DNA of 64,000 bases from Pacificimonas sp036351775 (lineage in GTDB: Bacteria; Pseudomonadota; Alphaproteobacteria; Sphingomonadales; Sphingomonadaceae): the NCBI GenBank assembly GCA_036351775.1, contig JAZBPX010000061.1:132595-196594 (forward strand), written 5' to 3'. The notes under the pieces are model-generated. The model saw nothing but the letters and a program-made list of their open reading frames with translations. It was not told the origin of the DNA and searched no databases. Of the stretch, positions 18,748-27,845 are shown piece after piece (within the stretch, counting starts at the first letter, position 1; each line of letters opens with the position of its first letter). The position numbers and the translations under genes were made by a program.

Positions 18748-20187
18748 ATGTATGAACAGCTAGAAGCCCTGATCGCGGGACTGTCCGCGCGCGTGTTCCA
18801 GCAGGTGCCGCTGTTCGGCACGGAGGTCGAGGCGATCGTCCTCGTGCTCGCGGCGGCGATGCTGTTCGCGACCATCCTCCTCGGTGTGCCGCAGTTTCGC
18901 GGCGTCGGCATCGGGCTGCGGCTCCTCAGCGGGAAGCATGACGATCCGACCGCTCCCGGTGAGGTGAGCCAGTTTCAGGCGCTGTCCACCGCGCTGTCCG
19001 GGACCGTGGGGCTGGGCAACATTGCCGGGGTGGCCATCGCGATCGCGCTCGGCGGGCCGGGCGCGGCCTTCTGGATGTTCGTCATCGGCTTTTTCGCGAT
19101 GGCGCTGAAGGCCGGGGAGGTGACCCTGGGCGTGAAGTACCGCGAGATCGACGCCGACGGCACGGTGCACGGCGGGCCGATGTACACGCTGAAGAACGGA
19201 CTGGCCGCGCGGGGGTGGACGCGGTCGGGGCGAGGCCTGTCACTGCTCTACGCCGTCTTTGCCATCGGCGGCTGCCTGCCTCTGGTGCAGATCAACCAGA
19301 GCTTCAGCCAGGCAGCCGGGGTCATCGGCTTCGAACCGACGCGCGAGGCGGGCCTAATCTACGGTATCGTCTTCGGCATCCTGATCGGCCTTGTGACGCT
19401 CGGCGGCGTGAAGTCGATCGCGCGCGTCACGAGCAAGATCGTGCCGCTGATGTGCTTCATCTACCTCGGCAGCGTGCTTCTGATCCTGATCGCCAATGCA
19501 GGCGCGGTTCCGGCTGCCGTCGCGACCATCATATCGTCCGCCTTCGACCCGAACTCGGTCGCAGGCGGCATCATCGGCAGCTTCGTGGTCGGGATGCGGC
19601 GCGCGGTGTTTTCGACCGAGGCGGGCGTCGGCCTGCCCGTAATCGCCCACGCCGCGGCGCGGACACGGCATCCGGCGTCGGAAGGCATGGTCGCGCTTCT
19701 GGAGCCGATGTTCGACACCATGATCGTCTGCATGGCGACCGCGCTGATGATCGTCGTCACGGGCGTTTATGATGACGGGTTCACTGACGTCGGCATGACC
19801 AGCGCGGCCTTTGCTTCGGTGATCAGCTGGTACCCCTGGTTCCTGCTCGTCGCGGTGTTCCTGTTCGCCTATTCGACGCAGCTTGCCATCGCCTATTATT
19901 TCGAGACGGTGATCGGGTTCCTGATCGGGCATGGCCGCAAGCGAAACCTTGCCGTACGGATCGTCTACTGCCTGCTGATGCCGCTGGGGTCGGTGCTGGT
20001 TCTCGGCGCGGTCGTCGATCTGATCGACAGCTTCTTCTTCCTGATGGTGCTGCCGAATGTCGTGGGCCTGATCCTGCTTGCCCCGATCCTGCGGCGGGAA
20101 GTGAACGACTTCCTTGCCGGCGTAAAATCGGGCCGAATCTACAGCGAGGGCGTGACGGACGAAACGGCGATGCCGCGGCATGACTGA
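18748..20187 (+). CDS. Sodium:alanine (AGCS family) symporter
   Basis: 479-residue inner-membrane protein with about 10-11 hydrophobic segments. Family signatures are ALSGTVGLGNIAGVAIAI (the AGCS N-terminal signature), GGPMYTLKNGL, and the AVFSTEAGVGLPVIAHAAA loop, where most members have GxGSAPIAHAAA. It should import alanine or glycine with sodium. It is transcribed alone, followed by a 159-base spacer containing a repeat element. Exact substrate is not determinable. Confidence 0.93.
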   Translation: MYEQLEALIAGLSARVFQQVPLFGTEVEAIVLVLAAAMLFATILLGVPQFRGVGIGLRLLSGKHDDPTAPGEVSQFQALSTALSGTVGLGNIAGVAIAIALGGPGAAFWMFVIGFFAMALKAGEVTLGVKYREIDADGTVHGGPMYTLKNGLAARGWTRSGRGLSLLYAVFAIGGCLPLVQINQSFSQAAGVIGFEPTREAGLIYGIVFGILIGLVTLGGVKSIARVTSKIVPLMCFIYLGSVLLILIANAGAVPAAVATIISSAFDPNSVAGGIIGSFVVGMRRAVFSTEAGVGLPVIAHAAARTRHPASEGMVALLEPMFDTMIVCMATALMIVVTGVYDDGFTDVGMTSAAFASVISWYPWFLLVAVFLFAYSTQLAIAYYFETVIGFLIGHGRKRNLAVRIVYCLLMPLGSVLVLGAVVDLIDSFFFLMVLPNVVGLILLAPILRREVNDFLAGVKSGRIYSEGVTDETAMPRHD

Positions 20188-20221
20188 TCGCGGGATTGCC
20201 ACCTAAGTTTCGGATTACTTA

Positions 20222-20290
20222 ATTTGCGTTTGCCTATCGGGAGCCGCCTTGTACCGCCTCGCCCACCCTGCCCTAACCACTTCTCCTGAG
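20222..20290. repeat. Family C repeat, single-arm copy
   Basis: About 69 bases downstream of the symporter that match 40978-41045: both contain ATTTGCGT, CCTA-C/T-CGGGAGCCGCC, CCGC and the 15-base core CCTGCCCTAACCAC in the same order, with one small indel and scattered differences, and end in CCTGAG. Unlike the copy at 41.0 kb it has no inverted second arm. Function unknown. Confidence 0.7.
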
Positions 20291-20346
20291 TCCCGCGCAA
20301 ATCCTCTCCCTTCACCTGCGACAAAAAGTCGGTTACGGTTATATTA

Positions 20347-20592
20347 ATGTTCTGGGGAGGACACGGGAAATTGGCACAGTCTTTCAGCAACGCCAGCAGC
20401 GACCACGGACAGCTCTCGCATCGCCGGATCACGACGAACCAGTCGCAGGCCATCGCGACGATGATGCTGATCCTGATCATCGGCGCAGTGTTTACGGCCG
20501 TAATCAGCCTGATCTGGACGGTCCTGTCGATTTTGCCCTCGATTCTCGGCCCGCTGTTTGCGCCGCTGATGGGTGGCGGTTCGCCGCTTTGA
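20347..20592 (+). CDS. Small membrane protein, uncharacterised
   Basis: 81 residues from ATG 20347, or 73 from the TTG at 20371, which is preceded by a good GGGGAGG motif (20354-20360); I favour the TTG but give the longer frame. A polar Ser/Gln/His-rich N-terminus is followed by a long hydrophobic region (IATMMLILIIGAVFTAVISLIW and SILPSILGPLFAPLM), enough for one or two membrane passes. No family recognised. The frame ends 27 bases before the convergent SDR gene. It is supported by the ribosome-binding site and hydrophobic pattern only. Confidence 0.5.
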   Translation: MFWGGHGKLAQSFSNASSDHGQLSHRRITTNQSQAIATMMLILIIGAVFTAVISLIWTVLSILPSILGPLFAPLMGGGSPL

Positions 20593-20619
20593 CCCTGCCG
20601 GGCGCGTTGACGCTCTAGC

Positions 20620-21423
20620 CTAACCGCCGCGTTTCGGCGCCATCGCCGTCATGCGGTCGAAAATCATGTTCGGGAACAGCCGCTTAAGCGTCAGCAGCGC
20701 CATTTCAGGCGCACCGCGCCGGCCCACCGGCACCTCCCGCTTTCCCGCCTTCATGGCCGACAGGATCTGCTCGGCCGCGGCCGCCGGACTGATGCCCTGG
20801 TTCACCGGATCGTCGTTCGGGCCGTAGCGCTGGCCGCTGCCGTCGAGCGCGTTTTCCGCGATCCCGGTCTGGACGAAACCAGGCGTGACGACCGTGACTT
20901 CAAGGCCGAACTGGTCGATCTCTGCCCGCAGCGCATCGGAATAGCCGGTCAGCGCATGTTTCGCGGCGCAGTAGCCGGTGCGGAGCGGCGAGCCGACCTT
21001 GCCCGCCACGCTGGAGATCTGCACGAAATGGCCGATGCCGCGCTCGACCATCCGGGGCAGCAGCAGCTGGGTGAGTTTCAGCGGCGCAAAGAAATCGACC
21101 TCCATCAGGCGGCGATAAACCTCGAAATCGGTGTCGAGCGCGACGGAACGCTGGGAGATGCCGGCATTGTTGACGAGGATGTCGACGCCGCCCTTCCAGT
21201 CCTCCGCCGTCTCGACGATGGCGGGCAGCGCGTCATAGGCCGTTGCCTCGAACGGCAGGACGAGGGTTTCGCCCGCGCATGCATCCGCGACCTCTGCCAG
21301 TGCGCCTTCACGGCGACCGGAAAGGATGATGTGCGCCCCCTGCCCGGAGAAGGCCTCGGCGAGGCCGCGGCCGATGCCGCTGGAGGCACCGGTGATCCAG
21401 ATCGTCTTGCCCGCGAAATCCAT
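20620..21423 (-). CDS. Short-chain dehydrogenase/reductase (SDR)
   Basis: 267 residues, classical SDR. The NAD(P)-binding TGASSGIGRG loop, DILVNNAGIS, the catalytic Ser in ISSVAGK and YCAAK (Tyr-x-x-x-Lys) are all present, and Arg in SGRR after strand 2 suggests NADP(H). The C-terminal ~30 residues (MALLTLKRLFPNMIFDRM) are amphipathic, as in membrane-associated DHRS7-like SDRs. It starts one base within the stop of the NnrU gene (TGATG), so both are cotranslated. Substrate unknown. Confidence 0.9.
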   Translation of the reverse strand: MDFAGKTIWITGASSGIGRGLAEAFSGQGAHIILSGRREGALAEVADACAGETLVLPFEATAYDALPAIVETAEDWKGGVDILVNNAGISQRSVALDTDFEVYRRLMEVDFFAPLKLTQLLLPRMVERGIGHFVQISSVAGKVGSPLRTGYCAAKHALTGYSDALRAEIDQFGLEVTVVTPGFVQTGIAENALDGSGQRYGPNDDPVNQGISPAAAAEQILSAMKAGKREVPVGRRGAPEMALLTLKRLFPNMIFDRMTAMAPKRGG

Positions 21424-22079
21424 CAGATGAGTTCTCCCAATCGTGTCGATGCGCCCATGACGCCGGGATGCAGCCATATGAGCAGCGCGTAAAGCGCCGT
21501 GCCGCCGATGAGCGCGATCCAGCCGGGAAAGGCGGGGCGCGGCCAGTAGCTGGTCGCGGCCTCATACTGATCCCACTTGTCGCCGAGCTGCTGGCGCTTC
21601 TTGCCGTCCTGCAGAGCCGCGCCGACCAGCGCGAGAATGAGGATGCCGCCCGCGAAGACCAGCGTGTCCGAGCGGCCCGCCAGCGCGATATGGACGGCCG
21701 CCCAGATCGCAAAGGACCACATCATCGGGTGCCGTGTGATGCGCATCGCGCCGCCGGGACGCTCGATCCGGTCAAGCTGCCCGCCCTGAAAGGCCAGCGC
21801 GGGATTGGGGGCGGTGTTTGAACCGACGAACAGGATGCTGGCGATCCACATCAGGACATGGCCGATGGCAACGAGCCAGGTCGGCGCGAACCAGAGCTGC
21901 TCGCCGATGGTATCGCCATAGGCGAGCACCGCCCAGATCAGGGTGGCGAGCGACACCAGCGAATAGACGATCGTGAAGCCGAGCGTGCCGAGCGCCTTCA
22001 CCATCGGCGCGCGCAGCGGATGGCTCATCAGGAAATGCGTGCCGACGAACGCGGCCATGGCGGCGGTGAGTGTGAGCAT
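21423..22079 (-). CDS. NnrU family membrane protein
   Basis: 218 residues with about six hydrophobic helices. It matches the NnrU/isoprenylcysteine-methyltransferase-like family: THFLMSHPLRAP at the N-terminus, then GGAMRITRHPMMWSFAIWAAVH, where RHPMM is the diagnostic motif. NnrU was named from denitrifying Rhodobacter, but many members are outside nitrogen metabolism and no denitrification gene is here. It is cotranscribed with the SDR gene. Confidence 0.88.
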   Translation of the reverse strand: MLTLTAAMAAFVGTHFLMSHPLRAPMVKALGTLGFTIVYSLVSLATLIWAVLAYGDTIGEQLWFAPTWLVAIGHVLMWIASILFVGSNTAPNPALAFQGGQLDRIERPGGAMRITRHPMMWSFAIWAAVHIALAGRSDTLVFAGGILILALVGAALQDGKKRQQLGDKWDQYEAATSYWPRPAFPGWIALIGGTALYALLIWLHPGVMGASTRLGELI

Positions 22080-22162
22080 GGTGAACCCTCCCCAGGATTG
22101 CGCGGGTAAGTTTAGGCGGGCCGGGGACGCGGCGTCCAGTTTGGGGGTCGGGCTACGCCAAC

Positions 22163-22258
22163 ACCGTCATCCCCGCGAAAGCGGGGATCCACCGCCTGTG
22201 GGTTCTGCTTACGCGCGCTTTCAAGTAGATGGATCCCGGCTTTCGCCGGGATGACGGT
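22163..22258. repeat. Family B inverted-repeat element
   Basis: A 96-base element bounded by ACCGTCATCCC and GGGATGACGGT. Each arm is itself a small hairpin (CCCCGCgaaaGCGGGG on the left, CCCGGCtttcGCCGGG on the right). It sits in the 353-base gene-free stretch 22080-22432 between the NnrU start and the Tim44-like stop. The remainder of that stretch (22259-22432) contains no ORF or site that I recognise. Confidence 0.85.
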
Positions 22259-22432
22259 TGGGGTGTCGGTTTGCTTATGAGACTGACCGCTACGCCGATG
22301 GCGGTGCGCGATGCATCAACGCCCCGCCTTCGCGGGGGGTTCACGGGCGAGCATGGAACACCGTCTGGCAGGGCGCGGCGCGGACCCCTCCACCACGCTT
22401 GCGCGCGGTCCCCCTCCCCGGTCCGGGGAGGA

Positions 22433-23086
22433 TTAGTCGGCGGTGTCGGTTTCGATCAGGAGCCAGATTGGCTCTTCGGAGCGGAGGTGGCGGCTGAAGG
22501 TCCAGACGTCGTGCGACTGGGTGGCGTCACTTTCGGAGCCTGCGACGATCTTGCCGTCGCCGTCGCGGGTGACCGCGATCAGGTCGGCGTCGAAGCGGAC
22601 GGTGACCTCGGCCATCTGTCCGCGAAGGTCTGCGCCGACGATTTCCGCGCGTTCCACGCCGACAAGACTGTTCTCGTAGACGTGGCCGCTTTCCTCACGC
22701 GCGGCGATGGCAGCGGCGAAGTCGTCGGAAATGTCGTCGGACACCAGCTCGTCCAGCGCCTGACGGTCACCGGCCCAGAAGGCCTCAAGGACCATGCGGT
22801 AGGCTTCGGTCGCACCGGCGAGGAACTGCCCGGGGTCGAAAGACGGGTCCTCGGCGTAGATTGCCTCAAGCCCGGCGCGCGCACTGTCATTCACATCCTC
22901 CGGAATGGACATGGCGGCGGCAGGCGGGATGTCGCCGCCGCGAAGCGAGACGACATTGTCCTCATTCGCCTTGCGCGGAAGGACCGGGGCCTGGGGCTCT
23001 GCCGATTCGTCATGGCTGCCCAGGACGGAAATCAGCCTGAGGGCAATGAACCCGGCCAACAGGGCCAATACGACGATCTCGATCAA
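22433..23086 (-). CDS. Tim44/TimA domain inner-membrane protein
   Basis: 217 residues. An N-terminal membrane helix (LIEIVVLALLAGFIALRLISVLG) is followed by a variable linker and a C-terminal Tim44-like domain (FLAGATEAYRMVLEAFWAGD, DDFAAAIAAREESGHVYEN, DVWTFSRHL). The TTG at 23086 is chosen because GAGGAGG lies 5 bases upstream; the longer frame would start before that motif. Such proteins are conserved opposite secB in alphaproteobacteria and are thought to be related to the mitochondrial import motor component Tim44; their bacterial role is poorly defined. Confidence 0.9.
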   Translation of the reverse strand: MIEIVVLALLAGFIALRLISVLGSHDESAEPQAPVLPRKANEDNVVSLRGGDIPPAAAMSIPEDVNDSARAGLEAIYAEDPSFDPGQFLAGATEAYRMVLEAFWAGDRQALDELVSDDISDDFAAAIAAREESGHVYENSLVGVERAEIVGADLRGQMAEVTVRFDADLIAVTRDGDGKIVAGSESDATQSHDVWTFSRHLRSEEPIWLLIETDTAD

Positions 23087-23316
23087 TTCCGCCTCCTCGC
23101 GGGGCAATCCATGCCAGCTAATTCAGGCCATCAACGATAGACAACCCGAAAGGCTCCTACATAGGCCCTGCAGCGGGGGCCGCAAGCGAGGCGCATCCGC
23201 ACGGGCTGTCGCAGGCACCGCAGGCGGCCGCTGCCCTTGCCAGCGCGGGGGCCGCCCTGCTAGCGCGCGGCCACGCCTTTCAGACCCAATCAGACATGAC
23301 GGAAACGAGACTTTTC

Positions 23317-23910
23317 ATGGCCGACGACCAGACGCCCCCGACGCCCAATCCCGACGCAGCCGCCGGTGCGGGCGAGCCGCAGCAGGCCGCGCTCGGCATC
23401 AACATCCTAGCGCAGTATGTGAAGGACCTGTCCTTTGAAAATCCCAATGCGCCGGAATCGCTGAGCCAGCAGGCGGGCGCGCCCGCGATCGACGTGGGCG
23501 TCAGCGTCGGCGTCAATGAAAAGAAAGACATCGACGCAGCGGCCTATGAGGTGATCGTCAAGCTGAACGCATCCGGCAAGACCGACAACGGCCAGAAGAC
23601 GGCGTTCGTCGTGGAGCTTGCCTATGGCGGGCTGTTCCGCCTGCAGAACGTGCCGCAGAACCTCCTGAACCTCGTCCTGCTTGTCGAAGCGCCGCGGATG
23701 CTGTTTCCCTATGCGCGGCGGATCCTCGCCGATGCCGTGCGCGACGGCGGCTTCCCACCGCTGATGCTGGATCCGATCGACTTCATGGCGCTGCTTGAGC
23801 AGCAGCAGGCACAGGGCGGCCCCCCGCCAGAAGGCGGCGCGCCGGGTGCGGGCGGTCAGGGCGGTCAGGGCGGTGGCGGCGAAACGCCGAACATTATCCT
23901 GCCGAGCTGA
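23317..23910 (+). CDS. secB: Protein-export chaperone SecB
   Basis: 197 residues. Tetrameric chaperone that keeps preproteins unfolded and delivers them to SecA. Seen are INILAQYVKDLSFENPNAP, VELAYGGLFRLQNVPQ, LVEAPRMLFPYARRILADAVRDGGFPPLMLDPIDF, all family hallmarks. The C-terminus is a long Gly/Pro-rich tail ending in ETPNIILPS, longer than in enteric SecB and lacking the zinc-contact lysine-rich end. ATG 23317 begins the usual MAD N-terminus; the upstream in-frame ATG at 23296 is less likely. Confidence 0.95.
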   Translation: MADDQTPPTPNPDAAAGAGEPQQAALGINILAQYVKDLSFENPNAPESLSQQAGAPAIDVGVSVGVNEKKDIDAAAYEVIVKLNASGKTDNGQKTAFVVELAYGGLFRLQNVPQNLLNLVLLVEAPRMLFPYARRILADAVRDGGFPPLMLDPIDFMALLEQQQAQGGPPPEGGAPGAGGQGGQGGGGETPNIILPS

Positions 23911-23930
23911 GGGTTACTAAGAGAAAGGGT

Positions 23931-24023
23931 TAGTCATTCCTGCGAAGGCAGGAATCCATGCTGGATGGGTCGGACCAGGTGCGGCCTTTACAGCGTGGAT
24001 CCCCGCCTTCGCGGGGATGACTA
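23931..24023. repeat. Family B inverted-repeat element, 93-bp form
   Basis: Bounded by TAGTCAT and ATGACTA. Exactly the same length as the element at 29861-29953 and similar along its whole length, including the central CCATGCTGGA and TACAGCGTGGAT segments. Each end folds into a small hairpin. It lies 20 bases after the secB stop, so it may also end its transcript. Confidence 0.88.
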
Positions 24024-24079
24024 GTCTTTGTTGCTGCGCCCCCCTTCGCCTGCGCGGCGCTTTCGGGTAGCGCGGCTGC

Positions 24080-25642
24080 ATGTCGCTCATCAAGAACGTG
24101 TCCACCATTGGCGGGCTGACCATGGTCAGCCGGGTGTTCGGCTTTGCGCGCGACATGCTGCTGGCGCGGCTGCTGGGCGCGGGGACGGGCGCGGACGCCT
24201 TCTTCGTGGCGTTCAAGCTGCCGAATATTTTCAGGCGTCTGTTCGCCGAGGGCGCGTTCAGCGCCGCCTTCGTGCCGATGTTCTCGAAGGAGCTGGAGAC
24301 GGGCGGGCGGGATCAGGCCGTGCGATTCAGCCATCAGGTGCTGAGCGTCTTCCTGCCGGTGCTGTTCTTCTTCACCGCCATCGCGCAGATCGCCATGCCG
24401 TGGATCGTCGAGGCGATGGCGGGCGCGTACCGCGATACGCCGGGCAAGTTCGAGCTGACGGTTTCGTTGAGCCGGATCACTTTCGTCTACCTCCTCCTGA
24501 TCAGTCTCGTGTCGCTGCTGGCGGGGATCCTGAATTCGCTCAGCCGGTTCGCGGAGGCGGCAGCGGCGCCGATCCTCCTCAACATCTCGATCATCACGGC
24601 AGTCCTGATCTTCGGATCGACCGAGCCGGACCCTGACTTCGACACCGCCTATGCCGTGTCGGTGGCGGTCGCGGTGGCGGGCGTGCTGCAGTTCTTCTGG
24701 CTGTGCTGGGCCGTGCGGCGGGCGGGCATCGAGCTGCGGATTTTCAGGCCGCAGGTGACGCCGAAGGTGAAACGGCTGCTGCGGATCATCCTGCCCGCGA
24801 CATTCGGGGCCGGGATTTACCAGATCTCGCAGTTCGTCGACATCTTCTTTGCAACGCGGCTGGAAGAGGGCGCGATGAGCTTCCTGAATTATGCCGACCG
24901 GCTGAACCAGCTGCCGCTTGGCGTGATCGGCATTGCGCTCGGCACGGCGATCCTGCCTGCCCTCTCACGCATGGTGGGCGCGGACGACAAGGAGGGTGCG
25001 GAGCGGCTGATGCGGCGCGCGACCGAGCTGTCGATGATGCTGACGCTGCCTGCCGCGACGGCGCTGGTGATCTGCGCGGGGCCGCTGGTAACGGCGATCT
25101 TCCTCGGCGGGCGGTTCGAGGCGGACGATGCGGCGGTGACGTCGGCGGTGATGGCGGCGCTGGCCTTCGGCCTTCCCGCCTATGTCCTTATCAAGGTGTT
25201 CACGCCGGGTTTCTATGCGCGCGGGGACACGAAGACGCCGGTCTATACCGCGCTGGCCGCGCTGGCGCTGAACATTGCCGTGATCCTGGTCCTGATCGAC
25301 GACCTTGAGGTCGTGGCGCTGCCGACGGCGGCGGCGAGCGCGGCCTGGCTGAACGCAGCGCTGCTCTACACGCTCCTCCACCGCAGCGGGCGCTTCCAGG
25401 TCAGCGGCGCGCTGATCGCGACCATCGTAAAGCAGGTGCTGGCCGCCGCCGCGATGGGCGCGCTTCTCTGGTGGCTTCGGGACGCATTGAGCGCTGAGTT
25501 CGCCGGCAGCGTGTTCGCGCGCATCTGGAGCGTGGGCGCGCTGGTGGCCGCGGGCGGCGCGGTTTACTTCGCGGTTCTGCTGACGATCGGCGGGCTGGAC
25601 CGGGAGCAGCTGGCTGCGCTGCTGAGACGGCGGCGCGCCTGA
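24080..25642 (+). CDS. murJ: Lipid II flippase MurJ
   Basis: 520 residues, about 14 membrane helices, MviN/MurJ family, moving lipid II across the inner membrane for peptidoglycan synthesis. The first helix signature TIGGLTMVSRVFGFARDMLLARLLGAG and LPNIFRRLFAEGAFSAAFVPMFS is diagnostic. Arg and Asp residues required in the central cavity lie in conserved positions (for example GFARD). The secB-murJ-trpS order is usual in sphingomonads; here a sensor kinase gene is interposed before trpS. Confidence 0.96.
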   Translation: MSLIKNVSTIGGLTMVSRVFGFARDMLLARLLGAGTGADAFFVAFKLPNIFRRLFAEGAFSAAFVPMFSKELETGGRDQAVRFSHQVLSVFLPVLFFFTAIAQIAMPWIVEAMAGAYRDTPGKFELTVSLSRITFVYLLLISLVSLLAGILNSLSRFAEAAAAPILLNISIITAVLIFGSTEPDPDFDTAYAVSVAVAVAGVLQFFWLCWAVRRAGIELRIFRPQVTPKVKRLLRIILPATFGAGIYQISQFVDIFFATRLEEGAMSFLNYADRLNQLPLGVIGIALGTAILPALSRMVGADDKEGAERLMRRATELSMMLTLPAATALVICAGPLVTAIFLGGRFEADDAAVTSAVMAALAFGLPAYVLIKVFTPGFYARGDTKTPVYTALAALALNIAVILVLIDDLEVVALPTAAASAAWLNAALLYTLLHRSGRFQVSGALIATIVKQVLAAAAMGALLWWLRDALSAEFAGSVFARIWSVGALVAAGGAVYFAVLLTIGGLDREQLAALLRRRRA

Positions 25643-25646
25643 CGCC

Positions 25647-27845
25647 TTAGACGGCCCCAGCCTTCCGCATGGCGGGCTCGCTGTCGGCGGTTTCGCCGGT
25701 CAAGGCCGCGACTGCCTCTGACAGCGCCGCCGCGCTGGCTTCGGCAAGCTCGGTCAGGTCGCGGACCAGCGAATGGCCCGGGGTCGCGCGCGCCTCGTCC
25801 GCAAGCGCCTGAAGGTCGGCCGCGACTGCGGACAGCGCCCGGCAGCCGCAATTGCCCGCGACACCCTTCAGCTCGTGCGCGGCGCAGCGCAGGTCCTGCT
25901 GCTGCCCCTTTGCATTGGCGCGGCAGATGGCGGGCAGCAGGCGCGCGGCTTCGTCGGCAAACCCCTCAGCGATCTGGACGAGCGAAACGGGGCCGATGGC
26001 ATCGTGCAGCGAGCGCAAATGGTCTCTGTCGATCAGGTCGGCCGGTCCCTCGCCCGCGTCGGCCTGCGGCGTTTCCGTCGGCATTGGCACGGCATTCAGC
26101 GGCAGCGCGCCGGCCGGTGTATCGGGGGACGGTACCGCCCGCAGTTTGCAGTGGCGGCCCGGGGCGAGCCCGACGCTGGCATTCAGCGCCGCCTCCAGCC
26201 GCGAGACGTCGATCGGCTTGGTGAGGAAGTCATCGAGGCCGATATTCTCGTAGAACCGGCGGCGTTCAGGCGCGGCGTCGGCGGTGAGTGCGAAGATGGG
26301 CACGTCGTTCGGCAGCGCCTCCCCCGACCGGATTGCCTTTGTCGCGGCCACGCCGTCCATGACCGGCATGTGCATGTCCATCAGGACAGCGTCGAACAGC
26401 GCGGTTTTCAGGAGGCTGACCGCCTCCGACCCGTTTTCGACCGTGACGATGGAATGGCCGAGCCGTTCCACCACCGACTGGATAAGCTGGCGGTTCACGG
26501 CGTTGTCCTCGGCAAGGAGGATGTTCAATGCGCGCGGTGGGTTCGCGGAACCCGCGCGCCTGTTCGCGGCGCGGACCTGAGCGCCGTCCGGCAGGTCGAG
26601 GGTGAACGAGAAACGGCTGCCCTCTCCCTCCTCGCTATCGACCTGGAGTGTTCCGCCCATCGCCTCAACGAGTTCGCGGCAAATGGCGAGGCCCAGCCCC
26701 GTGCCGCCAAATTCGCGCGTTGTGGCCGCGCTTTCCTGGCGAAAGGGTTCGAAGATTGCCGGCAGGCGGTCGGCGGCGATGCCCCGGCCCGTATCGCTGA
26801 CCGTGAAGGTCACATGTTGGCGGCCCGACGCGGACGGCACCGCTGTAACCGCGATCTCCACCCGGCCCTTCGCCGAAAACTTCACAGCGTTGCTGATCAG
26901 GTTCGTGAGCACCTGGCGCAGGCGAAGGGGGTCGCCCATGACGATCCCGCTGGTGCCGAGGTCCGCGGACAGGCCGAGCGACAGGCCGCGCCGCGCCGCC
27001 TTCCCCTTGAAGAGGTCGACCGTCTCCGCCGCCAAAGCGCGCACGTCGAAACTCTTTTCCTCGAGGACCAGATGCCCGCTCTCGAGTTTCGAATAGTCGA
27101 GGACGTCATCGAGAAGGCTCATGAGCAACTTGGCGGACCGGTCGAGGCTGGCGAAGAAATGCGCGCGGTCCTCCTCCCGGTCCGTGACCTGTAAGAGCTC
27201 GATCATGCCGAGGACGCCGGTCATGGGGGTACGGATCTCATGGCTCATGGCGGCGAGGAACGCACCCTTCGCCCGCGCCGCCTGTTCGGCCTCGTCGCGC
27301 GCAGCGGTGAGCTCTTCGGTCTGGCGAACGAAGGCCGTGATGTCCTGCACCACGCCGACGATACCGATCTGGCGGCCCTCCTCGTCGGTTTCCGGGGCGC
27401 CCCGGCAGGAAACGTGTCGCAGGCTGCCGTCGGGCCGCCGAATGCGACCGGTGTGCTGGTAGGACTGGCCATCATAGGCGAGGGCAAGCTGCTGACGGAC
27501 GAGTTCCCGGTCGTCCTCATGGTAGAGGTCGATGGCTGCATTCACGGTCGGCTGAAACGTCACGCTGCGACCATGGATATGATAAAGCTCCTCTGACCAG
27601 GCGACACTCTCATCGGTAAGATCGACCCGGAAATAGCCGATCCCCGCCATCCGCTCCGCCAGCGTCAGGAGCCGGATGTGGCGCGCTGGTTCGATCCCCG
27701 CAAAGTCGGGCTCGCCAGCCGGGCTGCCCCGTGCGCGCGCCCTTTCCGCGCGGATCGTCAGCGCCACGAACAGGGTCGCAGCCAGGATCGACGCGGACAG
27801 GACAAGGTTGCCCAGGCTCAGAAGCGAAAGCGAGGTGCCGAACAT
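25647..27845 (-). CDS. Hybrid sensor histidine kinase (PAS-HisKA-HATPase-REC-Hpt)
   Basis: 732 residues. One N-terminal membrane helix (~6-31), a PAS domain (~60-170, YFRVDLTDESVAWSEELY, VQDITAF), a HisKA dimerisation domain with His202 in SHEIRTPMTG, an ATPase domain (NLISNAVKF, DTGRGI, GGTGLGLAI), a receiver (~440-560, phosphoacceptor Asp490 in LMDMHMPVMDG) and a C-terminal Hpt domain with His657 in AAHELKGVAGNCG. It contains a full internal phosphorelay but has no adjacent response regulator, so its output is unknown. It points against murJ and trpS and ends 4 bases from murJ. Confidence 0.93.
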   Translation of the reverse strand: MFGTSLSLLSLGNLVLSASILAATLFVALTIRAERARARGSPAGEPDFAGIEPARHIRLLTLAERMAGIGYFRVDLTDESVAWSEELYHIHGRSVTFQPTVNAAIDLYHEDDRELVRQQLALAYDGQSYQHTGRIRRPDGSLRHVSCRGAPETDEEGRQIGIVGVVQDITAFVRQTEELTAARDEAEQAARAKGAFLAAMSHEIRTPMTGVLGMIELLQVTDREEDRAHFFASLDRSAKLLMSLLDDVLDYSKLESGHLVLEEKSFDVRALAAETVDLFKGKAARRGLSLGLSADLGTSGIVMGDPLRLRQVLTNLISNAVKFSAKGRVEIAVTAVPSASGRQHVTFTVSDTGRGIAADRLPAIFEPFRQESAATTREFGGTGLGLAICRELVEAMGGTLQVDSEEGEGSRFSFTLDLPDGAQVRAANRRAGSANPPRALNILLAEDNAVNRQLIQSVVERLGHSIVTVENGSEAVSLLKTALFDAVLMDMHMPVMDGVAATKAIRSGEALPNDVPIFALTADAAPERRRFYENIGLDDFLTKPIDVSRLEAALNASVGLAPGRHCKLRAVPSPDTPAGALPLNAVPMPTETPQADAGEGPADLIDRDHLRSLHDAIGPVSLVQIAEGFADEAARLLPAICRANAKGQQQDLRCAAHELKGVAGNCGCRALSAVAADLQALADEARATPGHSLVRDLTELAEASAAALSEAVAALTGETADSEPAMRKAGAV

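Noticed and set aside
21852..23140. Plus-strand frames opposite the NnrU and Tim44-like genes
   Set aside because: Antisense to supported genes and running through a repeat element; no homology signs.
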